Assembly: GCA_038222915.1 (NCBI GenBank) | Contig: JBBRHH010000348.1 | Location: forward strand, 1-6,760 | Length of the DNA stretch: 6,760 nucleotides | Reading direction: 5' to 3' | Source: JBBRHH01 sp038222915 | GTDB taxonomy: Bacteria > Planctomycetota > Phycisphaerae > Tepidisphaerales > Tepidisphaeraceae | Notes under the pieces: generated by a model | What the model was told of the DNA's origin: nothing | The model's database searches: none | The model's input: the letters and a program-made list of their open reading frames with translations, nothing else | Made by a program: the position numbers and the translations under genes | In this document: positions 4,361 to 6,760 of the stretch, piece by piece | Layout of the letters: every line of letters begins with the position of its first letter | Position numbering within the stretch: position 1 is the first letter of the stretch

Positions 4361-6370
4361 ATGAAGAGCGTTTCAATCATCAAGAAGGCCGCGTTCACCA
4401 CCCTGGCCGCTTTGGGCTTGTTCACCGGTTCGGCGTTCGCTGGCGTCAATGTAGGCGTCGATATTCAAATCGGCGGCCACGCCCCCCCACCCCCCGTGGT
4501 GGTTGTCGAGCGTCCGGTGGTCATCGTCGAACAGCGCCCCGCTATTGTCGTGGTTCAGGATCCTTACCTCGTTGGTTTCCGGACCAACCTCTACGATGCA
4601 GACGCACGTCTGCGTATCGCCCAGGCCGAACAATATCGTTCCAGCATCGACCTCGACGCCGCCCGTCGGCACGAAGGTGAAATCGCTGTTGCCCTTGAAG
4701 AACAGGAACACATCACCTCCGACCTGCGTCACGAAGTAGGCACCGCCGATCTCTCACTCGAAGCCGCCCATGCCGCCTGTGCAAAAGCCGCCGACGAAGC
4801 GGCCGGCCTCCGCACCCGCCTCGAAGCATTCGAAAAACGCATCGGTTCAGCCAAGTCGGATCTCGACTCGGCCACGACCCTGCGCGATCGCCCCGGCATC
4901 GAAGACGCCGCCGCGCGTCTCCGCACCAGCCAGGAGTCTGCCGCCGCGACCGCCGCCGACCTGCACATCGCCGAAGAGCGATTCGCGTCGGCCCACGCCG
5001 CCGAGCAGCACGCCGCCGCCGCCGAAGCTTCACGTGCATCCTTGCACGAAGCCGAAGCCCAGGTTGCGCATCTCCGGGCCGATTTCGAGGCCGCCCACGA
5101 ATCTGTCTTTGCCGCGCAGTCGCGTCTGACCGCGTCCAACGAAGCCGTCTGCCTCGCCCTGCACGACCGTGATGAATCGCTCTGGCTGCTGCACCGCGAT
5201 GAGATCGTGGCCGGCCGTTGCGACTTCGGCACCTGCGGCTTCCATATCGATCTCGCCGTCTGGGGCGGCCATATGCCCCGCGACCCCGAGGTCATCCACG
5301 CGTACTTCGTCCACGACGTCACCTACTGGCGTGCACGTCCCGTTGAAATTCAGACCCGCGTGATCGAAGTCGATCGCGTCACCGAAGTCACCCGCATCCG
5401 CGAAGTTGCCCGCGTCCGTGAGCCCGACCGCATCAAGGTTGCCGTCGACTTCGAAGTGAACGTCAAGATCGAAGATCGCCGCAAGGTTGCCGAGCATGTT
5501 GTTGTCGAGCGTGAGCGGTTCGTCGTCGAACAGACCGAGCGAAAGCAGGCCGCCAGCGAAGGCCGCAAGCCCAAGGTGACGTACGTCGACAAGACCAACG
5601 TCAACACCGAGAACGTCAAGAATATGACCACGGTGAAGAACGTGACCAACGTGACCAACGTGAAGAACGTCACGAATGTGACCAACGTCAGCAAGACCGA
5701 TCCGAAGCAGGTTCAGGCGGAGAACAACCTCGCCAAGGCCGAGAACAACCTGGCGAAATCCAACGCCAAGCTCGCCGACGCCAACAAGGATCTCGCCAAG
5801 GACAATTCCAAGCTGGCCAACTCGAATAAGAAGCTGGCCAAGGAAGACGACAAGCTTGCGGATTCCAACAAGAAGCTCGCCACTGCCGACACCAAGTTGG
5901 CGAAGGACGACAGCAAATTGGCGGATTCGAACAAGAAGCTTGCGACTGCCGACACGAAGCTCGCGAAGGACGACTCGAAGCTGGCCGATTCCAACAAGAA
6001 GTTAGCCAAGGACGACAGCAAGCTCGCGGATTCCAACAAGAAGCTCGCGAAGGAAGATTCCAAGCTGGCCGACTCCAACAAAAAGTTGGCCAAGGATGAT
6101 TCGAAGCTTGCCGACTCCAACAAGAAGCTTGCCAAGGAAGAAAAGGCCGTGGCGTCCGACAAGAAGAAGCCGTCAGTCGACGACAAGAAGATAGCTTCAA
6201 CTGATCCCCGGGCCAGCGTGCAGGATCAACGCAACGACCGTGTTCCTGCCGAGGACTCACGCCACCGGGCTACTGCCCCTGAAGGCCGCGAGCCCTCAGC
6301 CCAGGCCTTGAAGGACAAGAAGGCCAGGAACGCCGACGTGGCCAGCACCGAAGACCGCTCTAGTCGGTAA
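4361..6370 (+). CDS. Exported coiled-coil protein with three different tandem repeats
   Basis: A 669-residue protein of unknown function that I do not recognise. It has a Sec-type signal peptide (basic MKSVSIIKK, hydrophobic core, likely cleavage after SAFA, residue 27), so the product should leave the cytoplasm. Next comes a Pro/Val-rich stretch (41-66: PPPP, VVVVE, VVIVE, AIVVV), then an Ala/Glu-rich long helical, coiled-coil region (about 80-262). A short compact segment follows with C287 and C292 in CDFGTC and several Trp/Tyr/His (287-324). Then three repeats in series: hexapeptide R-V-x-E-V (332-358), N-V-x triplets (415-444) and twenty Leu-Ala heptads (455-594). The tail (595-669) is charged and probably disordered. 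There is no LPxTG, PEP-CTERM or other C-terminal anchor. Start chosen from the Shine-Dalgarno and signal peptide. It is its own transcription unit, after a terminator and a long leader. A structural or envelope-spacer role is possible from the architecture, but this is inference. Confidence 0.88.
   Translation: MKSVSIIKKAAFTTLAALGLFTGSAFAGVNVGVDIQIGGHAPPPPVVVVERPVVIVEQRPAIVVVQDPYLVGFRTNLYDADARLRIAQAEQYRSSIDLDAARRHEGEIAVALEEQEHITSDLRHEVGTADLSLEAAHAACAKAADEAAGLRTRLEAFEKRIGSAKSDLDSATTLRDRPGIEDAAARLRTSQESAAATAADLHIAEERFASAHAAEQHAAAAEASRASLHEAEAQVAHLRADFEAAHESVFAAQSRLTASNEAVCLALHDRDESLWLLHRDEIVAGRCDFGTCGFHIDLAVWGGHMPRDPEVIHAYFVHDVTYWRARPVEIQTRVIEVDRVTEVTRIREVARVREPDRIKVAVDFEVNVKIEDRRKVAEHVVVERERFVVEQTERKQAASEGRKPKVTYVDKTNVNTENVKNMTTVKNVTNVTNVKNVTNVTNVSKTDPKQVQAENNLAKAENNLAKSNAKLADANKDLAKDNSKLANSNKKLAKEDDKLADSNKKLATADTKLAKDDSKLADSNKKLATADTKLAKDDSKLADSNKKLAKDDSKLADSNKKLAKEDSKLADSNKKLAKDDSKLADSNKKLAKEEKAVASDKKKPSVDDKKIASTDPRASVQDQRNDRVPAEDSRHRATAPEGREPSAQALKDKKARNADVASTEDRSSR
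5354..5434 (+). repeat. Hexapeptide repeat region (x-R-V-x-E-V) in the exported protein
   Basis: Residues 332-358 of the protein read as about 4.5 hexapeptides: TRVIEV, DRVTEV, TRIREV, ARVREP, DRI. A hydrophobic residue (Val/Ile, once Pro) falls at every third position, and Arg and Glu alternate strictly before it. The repeat is clear at protein level and partly visible in the DNA. Confidence 0.8.
5603..5692 (+). repeat. N-V-x tripeptide repeat (9-nt period)
   Basis: Residues 415-444 form ten consecutive triplets, mostly Asn-Val-Thr or Asn-Val-Lys (for example NVTNVTNVKNVTNVTNVS). The DNA shows a matching 9-nt period (AACGTGACC and variants). Six N-x-T/S triplets occur within it. It lies between the hexapeptide part and the heptad part. 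Confidence 0.9.
5723..6142 (+). repeat. Twenty tandem Leu-Ala heptads (21-nt period)
   Basis: Residues 455-594 are exactly twenty in-register heptads of pattern x-x-L-A-x-x-x, with Leu-Ala in all twenty. Most pair up as a 14-residue unit such as SKLADSNKKLAKDD. Charged Lys and Asp/Glu fill the remaining positions. A degenerate continuation follows (KAVASDK, KKPSVDD, KKIASTD). One Leu per seven residues gives a narrow hydrophobic stripe, consistent with a long, highly charged helix or loose coiled coil. Synonymous codons vary strongly between copies. Confidence 0.95.
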
Positions 6371-6401
6371 GTGAGAAGATCAGTTCATTCTAAACACACC
6401 C

Positions 6402-6438
6402 ACCGGCGGTTGACGCAAAAGACGTCAACCGCCGGTTT
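6402..6438 (+). terminator. Perfect 14-bp hairpin, probable terminator of the repeat-protein gene
   Basis: The 14-nt arm ACCGGCGGTTGACG (6402-6415) pairs perfectly with 6423-6436 around the loop CAAAAGA, followed by only TTT. It is 31 nt after the stop at 6370, so a terminator or mRNA-stabilising hairpin is the simplest reading. The T-run is weak. Confidence 0.65.
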
Positions 6439-6439
6439 A

Positions 6440-6470
6440 CGTTCATTCTGAGCGCAGCGAAGAATCTACG
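6440..6470. repeat. Short dispersed-repeat-like element
   Basis: The segment TTCATTCTGAGCGCAGCG (6442-6459), continuing into AAGAATCT, resembles a short intergenic repeat that I recall from many Acidobacteriota, Chloroflexota and related genomes; this match is from memory and not searched. It has dyad symmetry: ATTCT (6445-6449) with AGAAT (6461-6465), and CGT (6440-6442) with ACG (6468-6470). The first nine bases GTTCATTCT (6441-6449) also occur at 6383-6391, on the other side of the 14-bp hairpin. Confidence 0.45.
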
Positions 6471-6535
6471 TGGTCCTTCAAACACCTTACAACAATACCA
6501 ATCACCTACCCCTCCTCCCGATCACACACTTCCGC

Positions 6536-6541
6536 TACAAT
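6536..6541 (+). promoter_or_regulatory. Candidate -10 box for the gene at 6604
   Basis: TACAAT matches the sigma-70 -10 consensus at 5 of 6 positions, 62 nt before the start codon. There is no good -35 box; the upstream stretch is a pyrimidine- and A-rich run (about 6471-6530). If used, the transcript would begin near 6548 and carry the 6558-6573 palindrome in its leader. Confidence 0.35.
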
Positions 6542-6557
6542 CCGCCTCGCAAAAATC

Positions 6558-6573
6558 GTCGCCGCGCGGCGAC
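6558..6573. promoter_or_regulatory. 16-bp perfect palindrome before the last gene
   Basis: GTCGCCGCGCGGCGAC is perfectly self-complementary. It lies 30 nt before the start codon and just after the candidate -10 box, where it could be an operator in DNA or a short hairpin in the leader RNA. Function is inferred from position only. Confidence 0.4.
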
Positions 6574-6603
6574 AAAGTCCGCTCTCTCGTAAACGAGGCA
6601 CTC

Positions 6604-6760
6604 ATGTTCCAACCGGCCCGCTTCCTCGCCGTCTTCATGGCGCTTGCCGCCATCACAACCTACACGCACGCCGCCGATGCCCCTGCAGCCGACGCCGCAA
6701 CCACCGTCGCCAACGACATGGCGACCGCCGCCGATCACCTCATCGCGGCCCTCAGCCCCG
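6604..6760 (+). CDS. Exported protein, probable DUF3500 family (N-terminal 52 residues only)
   Basis: Starts at ATG 6604 and runs off the window. GAGG (6595-6598) lies 5 nt before the ATG and is a usable Shine-Dalgarno, though CTCG (6586-6589) could pair with CGAG (6594-6597) and partly mask it. The first 23 residues look like a Sec signal peptide: short polar start with Arg, hydrophobic FLAVFMALAAI, and a cleavage site around THAA|DA. The mature part begins with an Ala-rich helix ending TAADHLIAALSP. That pattern (small-residue helix, then L-x-x-L-S-P) resembles the start of DUF3500 proteins, a secreted family of unknown function; 30 mature residues are too few to be sure. The next codon begins with G, compatible with the Glu usual after SP in that family. 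Confidence 0.75.
   Translation, partial: MFQPARFLAVFMALAAITTYTHAADAPAADAATTVANDMATAADHLIAALSP

Noticed and set aside
4014..4364. 116-residue + strand frame across the intergenic region
   Set aside because: Starts inside the regulator gene, crosses the terminator hairpin and shows no recognisable protein features.
4729..5322. 197-residue Ser/Ala/Arg-rich frame on the - strand
   Set aside because: Antisense shadow of the Ala-rich coiled-coil region.
5723..6142. CRISPR-like or satellite DNA array
   Set aside because: The 21-nt period is in frame throughout, has no spacers and keeps protein sequence better than DNA; it is a coding heptad repeat.
5713..6186. 157-residue Ser/Leu/Phe-rich frame on the - strand over the heptad array
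   Set aside because: Its repeats are just the mirror of the Leu-Ala heptads; no start signal.

Overview
The window reads as a piece of a GC-rich bacterial chromosome. The coding style (many Ala/Arg/Asp/Val codons, long shadow frames on both strands), a secreted protein that looks like the start of a DUF3500 member, and weak or absent Shine-Dalgarno sites on several genes would fit Planctomycetota (Phycisphaerae-like), Acidobacteriota or Verrucomicrobiota. There is no rRNA or phylogenetic marker here, so the phylum is a low-confidence inference. I see no transposase, phage gene, tRNA, rRNA or CRISPR array.

Layout. (1) Positions 2-931, + strand: the 3' part of an unrecognised, probably helical protein, open at the window edge. 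It meets tail to tail, with stop codons overlapping by 4 nt, (2) a family-4 type glycosyltransferase on the - strand (928-2100). The start of that gene sits in a 14-bp tandem duplication. (3) A divergent control region (about 2101-2231) separates it from (4) a two-component operon on the + strand. This encodes a four-helix membrane histidine kinase of the HisKA_3/HPK7 (DesK/NarX-like) class (2232-3398) and a NarL/FixJ response regulator (3395-4045), joined by an ATGA overlap and closed by a hairpin plus T-run terminator (4096-4138). (5) A 220-nt non-coding leader follows, with a possible three-way-junction RNA fold (4230-4279) and a strong Shine-Dalgarno. It precedes (6) a 669-residue exported protein (4361-6370). 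That protein is built from a signal peptide, an Ala-rich coiled-coil part and three different tandem repeats in series: a hexapeptide R-V-x-E-V, an N-V-x tripeptide, and twenty Leu-Ala heptads. (7) A spacer of about 230 nt holds a perfect 14-bp hairpin, a short dispersed-repeat-like element and a 16-bp palindrome. (8) A second exported protein starts at 6604 and runs off the window.

How the parts may work together. The kinase and regulator are almost certainly cognate partners. The repeat protein lies directly downstream but behind its own terminator and leader, so it is a separate transcription unit. That it is a target of the regulator is only a hypothesis from position. The glycosyltransferase and the two exported proteins would fit a cell-envelope theme, but nothing in the sequence proves a link. 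The most unusual object is the triple-repeat exported protein with its structured leader.
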